Notes under the pieces: model-generated | The model's database searches: none | Told to the model about the DNA's origin: nothing | What the model saw: the letters and a program-made list of their open reading frames with translations, nothing else | Assembly (NCBI GenBank): GCA_030065635.1 | Contig: JASJDJ010000035.1 | Span: 1 to 38,678 of the forward strand | DNA: 38,678 nt | From: Xenococcaceae cyanobacterium MO_188.B32 | GTDB lineage: Bacteria > Cyanobacteriota > Cyanobacteriia > Cyanobacteriales > Xenococcaceae | Reading direction: 5' to 3' | Translations under genes and position numbers: made by a program | Shown here: piece after piece, positions 26,138 through 34,924 of the stretch | Position numbering within the stretch: position 1 is the stretch's first letter | Layout of the letters: every line of letters starts with the position of its first letter

Positions 26138-27526
26138 TTATAGTAGCTTTTTTTCGGTAATTACCTCAGAAAACATCAGTAAACCACCGATTTCTCCCTC
26201 TAAATCGTGCCAGGAACGCAATTCCCAGCGAAACCAATCAACTCGGCCATCGAGTCGCACAAAACTATCTTCCTCATTTCTCAATACTTCCACTTTTCCT
26301 GTGAGACAATCTTGATGGTCTTGTCTCCAGCTTTGAGGAGTTTCGGGGAAAACCTCATAGTGAGTACTACCAATAATATTCCTTTCTTCTAGCTGATAGT
26401 CTTCAATCCAACGATCGCTAACTACCATATAGCGCATCTCCCGATCTAACATAGCGATCGCGCACGGAGCGTGACGGACAAATAATTCTAGTAGCTGCTG
26501 GTTTTTGCGCAGCATGACCTCGCTTTTTTGGCGCTGTTTAATTTCCTGTTTTAAATGTTCGGTCTGTTGGTTCAATTCCTGTTTTAAGGTGCTGATTACC
26601 CCATAGAGTTCTGTAGTGTCAAAAACTCTCAGCATGTCCTTATGGGTGATAATTCCTCGCAGTTCTCCTGAGTCTCCAGCAACTACCAATCTGCGTACCC
26701 TTAGCTTTTTCATTTGCTCCTGTGCTTCTAGCAAAGAATCTGTGGGGTGCATACAGACTAAAGGGTTACTCATTACTGTTTGAGCGGTTGTATTGGCTAG
26801 ATCGAGTCCTAAAATTTGAAATTGAACGATATCCCGCTCCGTGACAATACCAAGAGGAATTTTTGAGGATAGACTTGGCGGAGAGACTTCGTAACTATGA
26901 TTTAAAAATTCTGCTTGATTTTGAGCAAATTTGTTGGCGACAATTACTACACAACTTTTCTTTGTTTCTGCCATCAGTTGAGATAAATGGAGCACTGATG
27001 AAGTTGGGGATGCCTGAATAACTTCAGGGTCCATCGCTTCCTTGATAGAGCGCAACTTAAGCATATTAGAGGGATTTAAAGCACGACAAATACTTTCAGC
27101 AGTAATTATCCCTTCTAATTGTCCGCGATCGTCAACAAGAGGAAGATGTCTAATCCCATGCCGACGTAAAATATACATTATTTGATAAATATCTTGAAAA
27201 TACTTTTGTTTGAAGGTAATTACGTCTTTAGTCATCACCTCCCCTACTTTTACTCGCTCCAAATCCATTGCAGTGGCGGAAAGCTTGACTATATCTCGTT
27301 CGGTTAATACTCCTGCTAACTGAGATTGCTCTAATACCAAAGTACAGCTATGACGGGAAAGGCTTCCATACCCCTGGCACTGTTGAGTTTCAGTCTTGGG
27401 TGGTTCAGCTCGATTCATCTGCTTGATGGCATCAATTACCAGTGTTTCAGCAGAAGTAGTTACAAAATTAGGTTCGATAATTTCTTCTAGCTTAGGTAGT
27501 TGAAAAATTGGATTAGCCTTAGCCAT
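26138..27526 (-). pseudogene. CBS x4 - PAS sensor half of the split c-di-GMP protein
   Basis: 462 residues from an ATG. It has four CBS motifs in two Bateman modules: about 20-90, 95-150 (VMTKDVITFKQKYFQDIYQI), 163-240 (AMDPEVIQASPTSSVLHL) and 250-305 (VMSNPLVCMHPTDSLLEAQ). Such modules often bind adenine nucleotides. A coiled linker (about 305-345) and a PAS/PAC domain (345-458, ending FSEVITEKKLL) follow. TAA stops it in the linker, yet the next codons in the same frame read QKIFAEKELAQVTLKSIADA and run on into the second PAS. The two pieces total 1029 codons in one frame. A C-to-T change of a CAA codon would explain the stop. The sensor half alone has no output domain. Confidence 0.88.
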
Positions 27527-27772
27527 ATAGTTATGCTTAACGTTTATACTCTAGTAATTTTTAGAACATCAGGAAAACTACTTATCTTTTTAAGTCACTT
27601 TTACAATAGACTTTCTTCACTCAGAATTATTTCTGAGACAATTAAGTAGATTCTGCTCCTTATTCTTCCCGTTTTAAGCTTAAAAATAACGTGAATTAGG
27701 AAATTAGAAACAAGTTAAAACTCTTATTCTTGGTAAAATTACTCGCTAAATTGTCCTAAGCAGAACTGATAT

Positions 27773-28807
27773 TTATTTAATTTGTACGGCCAACTCTTGG
27801 TTTTGGATTTCTAAAATTGAACCATCAGGATTTTCTAGGACAAATCCTGCATCGCGAATCATGTCTAAATCTGCTCTGGCAGCTTGTCCCGCCGTAGTTA
27901 AATAATCGCCAATAAAAATAGAGTTGGCTGGATATAATCCCAATGGTTGTAGCGATCGCAAATGGACTTCTCTACCTCCAGCAATCCTTATTTCTTGGGA
28001 GGGCAAAATTAAACGGAATAAACAGAGAATTCTTAAACAACGACGAGGGTTAAGTTGATTCACCTCAGCTAAAGGAGTCCCTGCAATGGGAATCAAAAAA
28101 TTGAGAGGGACACTAGTTACCTTTAACTCTCGTAAAGAGTAAGCCAAATCGATAATATCATCGTCTGATTCCCCCATACCCAAAATACCACCAGAACAAG
28201 TAGTAATCCCTGCTGCTTGCACGTTTTTAATCGTAGCAACGCGATCGCTAAAAGTATGGGTAGTGCAAATTTGCGAATGATAGTTTTCTGAGGTGTTGAG
28301 GTTATGATTGACTCGATCGACTCCTGCTTCGGCTAGACGATGGGTTTGTGATTCACTGAGTAACCCCAGACAAGCACAAATTTTTAAATCGTGTTTAGTT
28401 TTAACCTTGGTAACTGCATCTACCACTCGGTTAAAAACTGATTCGGAAGGAGAGCGTCCAGAAATAACGAAACAAAAAGTACCTGCTTTTAATTCCGCAG
28501 CGCGATCGGCAGCTTGTAGAATTTTGCTTTCAGCCATTAAAGGATACTTCTCGATCTCAGCAGTAGAGATTTTAGACTGAGAACAATAATGACAATCTTC
28601 AGGACACAAACCACTTTGGGCATTGAGGAGAAAATGGAGTCTGACTCGATTGCCCCAATAGTGACGGCGAACCTTATAAGCTGCTGCCAGTTGTTCTAAT
28701 AATACTTCATCTGGTGCATTTAAGACTTTTTGAGCTTGCGGGCGATCGATTAATTCGCCAGCTAAAGAACTTTCTGCTAATGCGTGCCAATCTGGTAATT
28801 CGGTCAT
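27773..28807 (-). CDS. bioB: Biotin synthase
   Basis: 344 residues from the ATG at 28807; a TTG 11 codons upstream gives a longer but less usual N-terminus. The radical-SAM motif is Cys68-x3-Cys72-x2-Cys75 in [14 protein letters not shown]. Other family hallmarks are [46 protein letters not shown] and [32 protein letters not shown]. The arginine of the last segment coordinates the second FeS cluster. It inserts sulfur into dethiobiotin. AGAGAAGAG lies about 11-19 bases before the ATG. The spacers on both sides (about 250 bp) suggest its own transcript. Confidence 0.96.
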   Translation of the reverse strand: MTELPDWHALAESSLAGELIDRPQAQKVLNAPDEVLLEQLAAAYKVRRHYWGNRVRLHFLLNAQSGLCPEDCHYCSQSKISTAEIEKYPLMAESKILQAADRAAELKAGTFCFVISGRSPSESVFNRVVDAVTKVKTKHDLKICACLGLLSESQTHRLAEAGVDRVNHNLNTSENYHSQICTTHTFSDRVATIKNVQAAGITTCSGGILGMGESDDDIIDLAYSLRELKVTSVPLNFLIPIAGTPLAEVNQLNPRRCLRILCLFRLILPSQEIRIAGGREVHLRSLQPLGLYPANSIFIGDYLTTAGQAARADLDMIRDAGFVLENPDGSILEIQNQELAVQIK

Positions 28808-28912
28808 TATAGTTTTTAACTCTTCTCTACTAGAGAACAAGTATTCATTATTTATACTAGCGGGAGATTTTGTCTAGTCTAGAATTAAGTTACTTTAACC
28901 ACCTTTGGTGGT

Positions 28913-28940
28913 AAGGCAGAAGGCAGAAGGCAAAAGGCAG
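28913..28940. repeat. Heptanucleotide repeat, four units of AAGGCAR
   Basis: AAGGCAG, AAGGCAG, AAGGCAA, AAGGCAG in the spacer between the Ser/Thr kinase and bioB. Confidence 0.92.
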
Positions 28941-29020
28941 AAGTTTCAGTCCCACTCACTTATCGAAACTCTTGCTTTGCTGCTTCTTTATTTGAACATC
29001 TATTTTTCTTTGACAAAAAA

Positions 29021-29055
29021 AGCTAAAAGCTAACGGCTAAAAGCTAAGAGCTTAA
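29021..29055. repeat. Heptanucleotide repeat, AGCTAAN family
   Basis: AGCTAAA, AGCTAAC, GGCTAAA, AGCTAAG, AGCTTAA, about 12 bp beyond the stop of the Ser/Thr kinase gene. Same unit type as 22515-22563. Confidence 0.88.
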
Positions 29056-29066
29056 TTTCTAGCCAA

Positions 29067-30581
29067 CTATTCTATTTCTAAAGATTTAATCGTTTTATTA
29101 GCCTGTTTAAGAAACTTATAATACTTCGATCGCTCGGCCATATAGGTTACTATATATACTTGGTCATTATCAATAGTAAAGATTTCTAACTGCCTAATGT
29201 TTATCCCATTGATTTTACGAGAATAGATTATTTTTTTGGCTATTTGATTAGATAATCTAAGTTTTTCTTGAGGATAAACCTCAATCTCATAGGTAGGATT
29301 GTCGATTATTCTATTCGTTAATATTTCGGCATATTCATCAAGTTCATTCACATCATCTGGTAAATCTTCTACGGTAATAAAAATTTTTTCTCGAAAAATA
29401 TCAGATTCACTTTCTTTAGGAGAAGAAAACACCACTACTTCTCCTGTAATAGGGTCTTCTAACTGCTTGATAGACCAGGGTTTGGGATATTTTATTTTAA
29501 TTTGGTAGTTAGTATTCTGATACTGAGCAAAACCTCGATACATATTTTTATAAATACCCATAACAAAGGTAATTAGAGCAGCAACAAAAGGTAAAATTAA
29601 CAACGCCCAAAGAACTATTTTTCGCTTTTTCAGCCTGGACGTTGCAACTGGAGGTGCTTCCAAATCTTCGTTGGGAGGACTAACTAAAAACGGAGGAGGT
29701 AAATAAACCACATTTTCTTCTCGCTCTAACTCTGTCAAAACTTCCACCGCAGATTGATAACGTTCGCGATAGTTTTGCTTGACCATCTTATTCAGAATAT
29801 TAGTCAATCTGGGACTAATTTTTGTTAAAGTATGCTGGGTTTCGTCTTCTTGTAAATTGTTAGTTAAACTATCTAATTCTATGTTTTGTAAATTGACTCT
29901 ATGGGGAGATTTAGACGAAAGAGCATAAATAGCTGTTTTACCTAAAGCGTAGATATCACTGGTAAAATTAGGATTACCCTCTTGTTGTTCTGGAGGCACA
30001 TAGCCAAGTTTACCAATTATTTGAGTAGTTGAATCTTCTGCTTGAGAACTGACTTGGAGAGAAATCTGTTTGACTCCACCAAAATCAATCAAGCATATTT
30101 TGTTGTCTCGATGACGACGAATTAAATTAGAAGGTTGAATGTCTTGATGAATTACTTTTTGTTGATGAACAAAATCGAGAATTGTCAAGACATCTTGTAA
30201 AAGTTGGATAGTTTCAGTCTCACTTAAAAGACCTTCAGCAACTATTTGTTCTAAATTTTCCCCTTCGATAAATTCTTGAACTAAATAGAATTGCCAATTT
30301 TCTTCAAAATAATCTAATAGTTGAGGAATTTGTGGATGCTTGCCCAATCTTTTTAGGCTAATACTTTCAGCAATAAAAAGCTTTTGGAGATATCCCCATT
30401 GTTCGGATTGAGGATTTAAGTTAGCGTTGCTATGCTCGAATTGGATAATTTTGACTACACAATAAGTAATAGGGGGTAAATCTCTATCTTCAGCTAAATA
30501 AGTCGTACTAAAGCTACTTCTCCCTAATTCTTGGGCTATATAATATCTTTGTCGCAGTAGCTTGCCAATTATTGATTTCAT
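29067..30581 (-). CDS. Membrane Ser/Thr protein kinase with PsbP/DUF1795-like C-terminal domain
   Basis: 504 residues. The kinase domain is at about 10-290: invariant Lys44 (CVVK), Glu72, catalytic Asp147 in VIHQDIQPSN, Asn152, and Asp166-Phe-Gly in LIDFGGVKQ. The glycine loop is degenerate (LGRSSFSTTYL keeps only one Gly), and the catalytic-loop Lys of the usual DxKPxN is Gln149. A proline-rich stretch precedes one transmembrane helix (321-345). The outer domain (355-504: NYQIKIKYPKPWSIKQLED, VVVFSSPKESESD) resembles the PsbP/DUF1795 fold. The sensor-outside, kinase-inside arrangement suits environmental sensing. Ligand and substrates unknown; activity is likely but not certain given the loop changes. 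Confidence 0.87.
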   Translation of the reverse strand: MKSIIGKLLRQRYYIAQELGRSSFSTTYLAEDRDLPPITYCVVKIIQFEHSNANLNPQSEQWGYLQKLFIAESISLKRLGKHPQIPQLLDYFEENWQFYLVQEFIEGENLEQIVAEGLLSETETIQLLQDVLTILDFVHQQKVIHQDIQPSNLIRRHRDNKICLIDFGGVKQISLQVSSQAEDSTTQIIGKLGYVPPEQQEGNPNFTSDIYALGKTAIYALSSKSPHRVNLQNIELDSLTNNLQEDETQHTLTKISPRLTNILNKMVKQNYRERYQSAVEVLTELEREENVVYLPPPFLVSPPNEDLEAPPVATSRLKKRKIVLWALLILPFVAALITFVMGIYKNMYRGFAQYQNTNYQIKIKYPKPWSIKQLEDPITGEVVVFSSPKESESDIFREKIFITVEDLPDDVNELDEYAEILTNRIIDNPTYEIEVYPQEKLRLSNQIAKKIIYSRKINGINIRQLEIFTIDNDQVYIVTYMAERSKYYKFLKQANKTIKSLEIE

Positions 30582-30634
30582 TAATTACGAACAGGCCGGA
30601 AACAAATATTGAATGTTTAGATGTTTAGAATAGG

Positions 30635-31117
30635 TTAAAGTGTTTTAAGGTATCCAGTATCATCGGGTAAACCCGATCGATGGGCAGCAGCAACAGCCAA
30701 GCGATCGCATCTTTCATTTTCGGGAATTCCTGCATGAGCTTTAACCCAAACAAAGTCAACTTGATGGGTTAGACACAAATCCAGCAATTCTTGCCACAGA
30801 TCGGGGTTTTTAGCTTTTTCTTTACTATTTCGTTTCCAATTGTTTGCTTGCCAACGTCTTGCCCAACCTTTGGTTACTGCATCAACTATATACTTGGAAT
30901 CGCTATGTAAAGTGACACGAGATTTTGTTTCCAATGCTTGCAAAGCTGCGATCGCTGCCATCATTTCCATGCGGTTATTGGTCGTAAGACGAAAACCTCC
31001 AGAAATTTCTTTCCGCTGTTGACCATCAATTATCACCGCACCATAACCTCCAGCACCAGGATTACCAGTACAGGCACCATCAGTGTAGATTGTAATTTGT
31101 TTTAATTCTTGAGACAC
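30635..31117 (-). CDS. rnhA: Ribonuclease HI
   Basis: 160 residues. The two-metal active site is complete: Asp13 in [16 protein letters not shown], Glu51 in [11 protein letters not shown], Asp73 in LHSDSKY and Asp138 in NERCDRLA. His128 lies in [15 protein letters not shown]. The basic region at about 85-103 ([18 protein letters not shown]) is the handle that grips the RNA-DNA hybrid. It removes RNA from hybrids and R-loops. The start is GTG at 31117. It is 61 bp after the phosphopantetheinyl transferase and 53 bp before the Ser/Thr kinase, all on the minus strand, so co-transcription is plausible. Confidence 0.96.
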   Translation of the reverse strand: MSQELKQITIYTDGACTGNPGAGGYGAVIIDGQQRKEISGGFRLTTNNRMEMMAAIAALQALETKSRVTLHSDSKYIVDAVTKGWARRWQANNWKRNSKEKAKNPDLWQELLDLCLTHQVDFVWVKAHAGIPENERCDRLAVAAAHRSGLPDDTGYLKTL

Positions 31118-31178
31118 TATAGCTATCCTAATTTAAGTGTAAAAATATTAAGGAGAGATCGCCATACTAACTTATAAC

Positions 31179-31937
31179 CTATGTTTGTTTTGTAGTCCAA
31201 AATCTTATTTGTTGGTGTTGACCTGAATTAAACCTGCTTTCTACAGCTACAGTAGCAATAAATTTACGCTCGGGAACAAAACTATGAACTAGCCAGTTAG
31301 CAGCTTGAGGAGAATTACCATCAACCGCAGCTAAACCCACAGGTTGCTCTCCTTGAAAAGATACTTGCACGGCATCAAGAGAACCCGATAAACCTTCTCC
31401 TGTAGCCTTAAGATAAGCTTCTTTAATTGTCCAAATATGCAAAAATACCTCTCGTTGCCTGTCTTTTTCTAAACTAGAGATTAACTCGTATTCCTGAGGA
31501 GCAAAAAAACGACGAGCAATTTGAACAGCATCATTAGTAGAACGAAAATATTCTAAATCGATACCAACTCTATTTTGATAAGTAAAAGCGTATAAAGCCA
31601 AATTTTGAGAGTGGGAGACATTAAACTGTAAATTGTCTCGATCGAGATGCTGAGATAAGTTAGGTTTACCTCGATCGCTATACTCAAATAAGATTTCTTC
31701 TGCTGAAATATTAAGATAATTAGCTAAGATTTGTCTTAATCTTCCCCTGGTAACTATGGAACGTCTTCTGTGTTCTTCAAAACGAAATTTATTAGCTTTT
31801 TCTCTTTCATCTGTAGAGAGTATTTTAGTTAATTCTTCAACTTCTGTTACTGATAGATCTAAATTGGCACGCCAAACATGCACCTCTTCCGAGGTTAGAC
31901 AAAAATTTCTAGGAGGAATGTTCCAGTGTTGCACCAA
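31179..31937 (-). CDS. 4'-phosphopantetheinyl transferase, Sfp/HetI type
   Basis: 252 residues, the size of the two-lobed Sfp group. The Mg/CoA site is seen as VGIDLEYFR (Asp127, Glu129) and WTIKEAYLKATGEGLSG (Trp169, Lys172-Glu173). FNVSHSQNLALYAF near 105-118 is the usual preceding motif. It attaches the phosphopantetheine arm to carrier proteins of fatty-acid, polyketide or heterocyst-glycolipid type synthases. In cyanobacteria a single Sfp-type enzyme often serves all carriers, including fatty-acid ACP. No synthase genes are in the window. Start is TTG at 31937 or the GTG right after it. Confidence 0.92.
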   Translation of the reverse strand: MVQHWNIPPRNFCLTSEEVHVWRANLDLSVTEVEELTKILSTDEREKANKFRFEEHRRRSIVTRGRLRQILANYLNISAEEILFEYSDRGKPNLSQHLDRDNLQFNVSHSQNLALYAFTYQNRVGIDLEYFRSTNDAVQIARRFFAPQEYELISSLEKDRQREVFLHIWTIKEAYLKATGEGLSGSLDAVQVSFQGEQPVGLAAVDGNSPQAANWLVHSFVPERKFIATVAVESRFNSGQHQQIRFWTTKQT

Positions 31938-32046
31938 ATTATCCTAAATCCTTTTTAATTACAGTGAAAGTCGATAAATCGTCACAATTATCGCCAAAAA
32001 AATCCATTGTTTCTAGATAATTTAAAAAACTACTTAAATTAAAAAA

Positions 32047-32817
32047 ATGTTTGGTAGATATATTAGTATTAGTATTGGCTTAGGAATTCTAGTGTTAATT
32101 GTAGGTGGAATTGGGCAATGGTTGCATATATCCGCAGGTAATTTAATTGATTGGTTAATTGGAATTGCTAGTTTTTGGTGGCTGTTAGTTATTGTTACTA
32201 TTCCCTGGAATATCTATTTTGATGCCCGTGAAGCGATCGCCGAAGCTGAAGTATCTAGAAAAAAAGGTCTGGAATTCGATCGACAAAAATTAAACTATGT
32301 TCAGAAAGTTGCTCGTTGGTCACTCGTTGGTGCGGTCTCTTTACATGGTATTTCGGCGATCGCTCTTTATTTACTAGCTGCGACTGGTATTAGTAATGTG
32401 GGTTATGTAAGTTCGGGTTTAACTTTGTTACTCACAATTTTGCGCCCTACAATTCGTGGTTATCAGTATCTAACCACCATATTATCTAACTTTAAAAAAG
32501 AGATTAAATATCCCCGCGAAGATGCTCTTGAACTGAGAAATAGAGTAAAAAATCTAGAAAGAGAGATAAAAACAATAGCAACTAAACTAGATCCAAAAAA
32601 TCCTGATTCTTTAGTCAGCAAACAACAGCAAGAATCTCAAGAAAATAGAGATCGCTTAGCACGACTAAAAGCATTACTAGAAGAATTACAAGCCAAAAAT
32701 ACAGTCGAACACGAACAACTAGCCAGAGAAGCTAAAAACGCTATCTCTCAATTAAATGAAGACAGTCAATTTCTCAGTCACGTTAGGGAAATTATTCGCT
32801 TTGTCAAGACAGCATAA
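32047..32817 (+). CDS. Membrane protein with C-terminal coiled coil, unknown function
   Basis: 256 residues. Two transmembrane helices lie near 5-24 and 33-55, then a polar loop (YFDAREAIAEAEVSRKKG). Two more hydrophobic segments follow near 95-116 and 118-135. From about 150 onward it is charged and helical (ALELRNRVKNLEREIKTIA, then RDRLARLKALLEELQAKN), with heptad spacing of a coiled coil to about residue 245. I know similar cyanobacterial hypotheticals but no assigned function. Divergent from the phosphopantetheinyl transferase gene and convergent with cpeZ. Confidence 0.72.
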   Translation: MFGRYISISIGLGILVLIVGGIGQWLHISAGNLIDWLIGIASFWWLLVIVTIPWNIYFDAREAIAEAEVSRKKGLEFDRQKLNYVQKVARWSLVGAVSLHGISAIALYLLAATGISNVGYVSSGLTLLLTILRPTIRGYQYLTTILSNFKKEIKYPREDALELRNRVKNLEREIKTIATKLDPKNPDSLVSKQQQESQENRDRLARLKALLEELQAKNTVEHEQLAREAKNAISQLNEDSQFLSHVREIIRFVKTA

Positions 32818-32873
32818 TTCCATTGGTCACAAGCTAATAGCTATTCTGACCATTTAATTGTCTTAATTTGAGG

Positions 32874-33479
32874 TTATTGATTAAATTTAATCACTTGTTC
32901 TAGGCGAGATAAGGCACTAAAAGCAGAATCTTTAATATATTTATCTACGGTTTCATCTTGTGCTAAATTGGTCAGAATTTCTATCCCTCGTTCATCACCA
33001 AGAGAACCTAAAGCATCGACTATCGCTACTTGCACGGCTATATTATCTACTTCTAATGCTTCTTTGAGAATATTAAAAGCGGATTTACCTAAAGTACCCA
33101 ATGCGCCAATAGTAGTTAAGTAAACAAGAGGATTGGGGTCTTGTAAAGCCTGTTGTAAACCTGCTATCACTTCGGGAGGAAATTTTTCTTCTTCCCCGTA
33201 GTGAAAAATGATATCGGCTAAAATATCCGCACAACTAGCTCTCACAATAGAATTATCACTGTTATTTAATTCTTCTACCACAAACGGTACGGTATCGAAA
33301 CCAATTACACCTAAAGTTCTGGCTGCGGTACGACGAAAGGTCACATCTTCTGAATAAAGGATTTCTACTAACTCGGATATAGTTTCTTCTGTATAGCTTT
33401 CAGCAATTTCTGCCATAGCTCTTTCCCGCAAATGAGGGTTTTTATGCTTTAGGTTAGGATAACTTTCTTCAAGTGACAA
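32874..33479 (-). CDS. cpeZ: CpeZ, HEAT-repeat bilin lyase partner or chaperone for phycoerythrin
   Basis: 201 residues of HEAT/PBS-lyase repeats, e.g. RRTAARTLGVIGFDTVPFVVEEL, VYLTTIGALGTLGKSAFNIL and VAIVDALGSLGDERGIEIL, ending SAFSALSRLEQVIKFN. Length and end match CpeZ rather than CpcF. In phycoerythrin-containing cyanobacteria CpeZ works with CpeY, helping fold phycoerythrin subunits and improving phycoerythrobilin attachment. It follows cpeY by 39 bp on the same strand, and that spacer holds a 7-bp-period tract. The start is TTG at 33479, so translation may depend on coupling to cpeY. CpcF-like function is the main alternative. Confidence 0.83.
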   Translation of the reverse strand: MSLEESYPNLKHKNPHLRERAMAEIAESYTEETISELVEILYSEDVTFRRTAARTLGVIGFDTVPFVVEELNNSDNSIVRASCADILADIIFHYGEEEKFPPEVIAGLQQALQDPNPLVYLTTIGALGTLGKSAFNILKEALEVDNIAVQVAIVDALGSLGDERGIEILTNLAQDETVDKYIKDSAFSALSRLEQVIKFNQ

Positions 33480-33502
33480 TTTCTAATTCTCCTCAGTAAG
33501 TA

Positions 33503-33523
33503 TAGTTATTAGTTATTATTAAT
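33503..33523. repeat. Heptanucleotide tract in the cpeY-cpeZ spacer
   Basis: TAGTTAT, TAGTTAT, TATTAAT within the 39-bp spacer and the last cpeY codons. Confidence 0.6.
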
Positions 33524-34793
33524 TATTTAACTTACTTTCTGCTTTGGTTTTAATTAACAAATCTCCATCATTAGCAGCTATTTGCCAACCACTGTTATCT
33601 CCCAATTGTTCTAAAGCTAAAAGAGAAGCATATTTTAAGTCAAAAATAGAAGTATTGAGAATATCTTTCAGAAGAGGGATCGCATCTGTCGCACCTATAT
33701 TAGCAAGAGCGATCGCTGCTGCTGCGCGAGATTTTTGGAATTGTGGTTGAGTGTTATGTAATGCTTCTAACAGTATTTCTTTTCCCGCTCGATATTTAAG
33801 CCAGCCAATTAATTTGACTACATGATAGTGCGCTCCATAATCACTGCGGGCTTCTTCTTCATAGGTTTTTATCAGAGCTTTGCTAACTAGCTCTGGGTCT
33901 TCTGTGAGTAGGGTTTGACTGGCTAAATAACAACGTCCAAAATCGGTATGATATAGTTCCCTAATTAAGAATTCTAAAGCTGGTTTTTGGTCGTATTCAT
34001 GTACCATCTCTAAATCTTGAGGACGATCGCGAATAACTCGGTCTAAACTCGGCTCGATCTCGGCAAAAGTAATTTTCTTGGAAGGTAATCCTGCTGCTGC
34101 TAGTAATCTAATTCCCCGTAAACGAAATACTAAAGAAATAGGAGAGCGAGCAATTTTGGGGATAGCAGAATAGTACTTTGTATCTATTAAATCTTGAATA
34201 CAAGCCCTTCTAGCATTGACGCTGGAGTGATAGAGGAGATCGACTACCTTATCCATCTGACTATAGTCGCCCGTTAAACGAGCTACAGCAGCGATCGCAG
34301 CACTAGAAATTGCTTCGTCTTCAGAGTCAATAAAGGGTTGAATTCTGTCTACAGCAGGTTTATAGCCAAATTTCGCCAAAGTATGCACGATCACTCGATA
34401 GTTTTGCTCTGGCTTAGTCAGTAAATGAGCCATATTCTCTAATATAGACTCGTCTTCCGTACCAATTTCCCCAATTGCCCACACTGCATTTTCCACAGTA
34501 TAAGGGTCATTATCGGACAAACAAGATTTAATCGTAGGTAAAGCTACTGATGCCTTCAATCTCCCCAAACTCTCGATCGCTTTACGCCGAGCAATGCGAT
34601 GATACATATCTGGGTTTCGATCGCTAATGGTATCTATCAAAGCTTGAATCGAACGCTCTGTCGGAAAATTAATTAAATGAGAAGCTGCCACGTAACGCTC
34701 GGATTTATCTTCTAGCTCATCTAGAGGCTTCTTCAGCAGAGCGATCGCCCGATCTTCGGTTAAATTAAAAATATTAAAAAATCTTTTATCCAT
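33519..34793 (-). CDS. cpeY: CpeY, phycoerythrobilin lyase
   Basis: 424 residues of HEAT-like repeats. The N-terminus MDKRFFNIFNLTEDRAIALL and the ~420-residue length fit CpeY, not CpcE (about 270 residues, different start). Repeats include RRKAIESLGRLKASVALPTI, TVENAVWAIGEIGTEDESIL and ISSAAIAAVARLTGDYSQMD. SRAAAAIALANIGATDAIPLL comes near the end, plus a distinctive central block (PISLVFRLRGIRLLAAAGLP, GAHYHVVKLIGWLKYRAGKE). CpeY attaches phycoerythrobilin to a cysteine of the phycoerythrin alpha subunit (Cys82 in studied species), aided by CpeZ. No phycoerythrin structural gene lies in the window. It is divergent from pnp with 131 bp between. Confidence 0.85.
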   Translation of the reverse strand: MDKRFFNIFNLTEDRAIALLKKPLDELEDKSERYVAASHLINFPTERSIQALIDTISDRNPDMYHRIARRKAIESLGRLKASVALPTIKSCLSDNDPYTVENAVWAIGEIGTEDESILENMAHLLTKPEQNYRVIVHTLAKFGYKPAVDRIQPFIDSEDEAISSAAIAAVARLTGDYSQMDKVVDLLYHSSVNARRACIQDLIDTKYYSAIPKIARSPISLVFRLRGIRLLAAAGLPSKKITFAEIEPSLDRVIRDRPQDLEMVHEYDQKPALEFLIRELYHTDFGRCYLASQTLLTEDPELVSKALIKTYEEEARSDYGAHYHVVKLIGWLKYRAGKEILLEALHNTQPQFQKSRAAAAIALANIGATDAIPLLKDILNTSIFDLKYASLLALEQLGDNSGWQIAANDGDLLIKTKAESKLNN

Positions 34794-34924
34794 AGAATTA
34801 AGTGTATACTTTCAATCTCCTAAATTTTAAGTTAAAAGGATTCACGCTCAAAAATTAAGACTAGAGAAATGTTAGGATCGCTGCTAGAACAAGAAAAGTG
34901 AATAAGTTAAGGAAAAAAAGCTGA

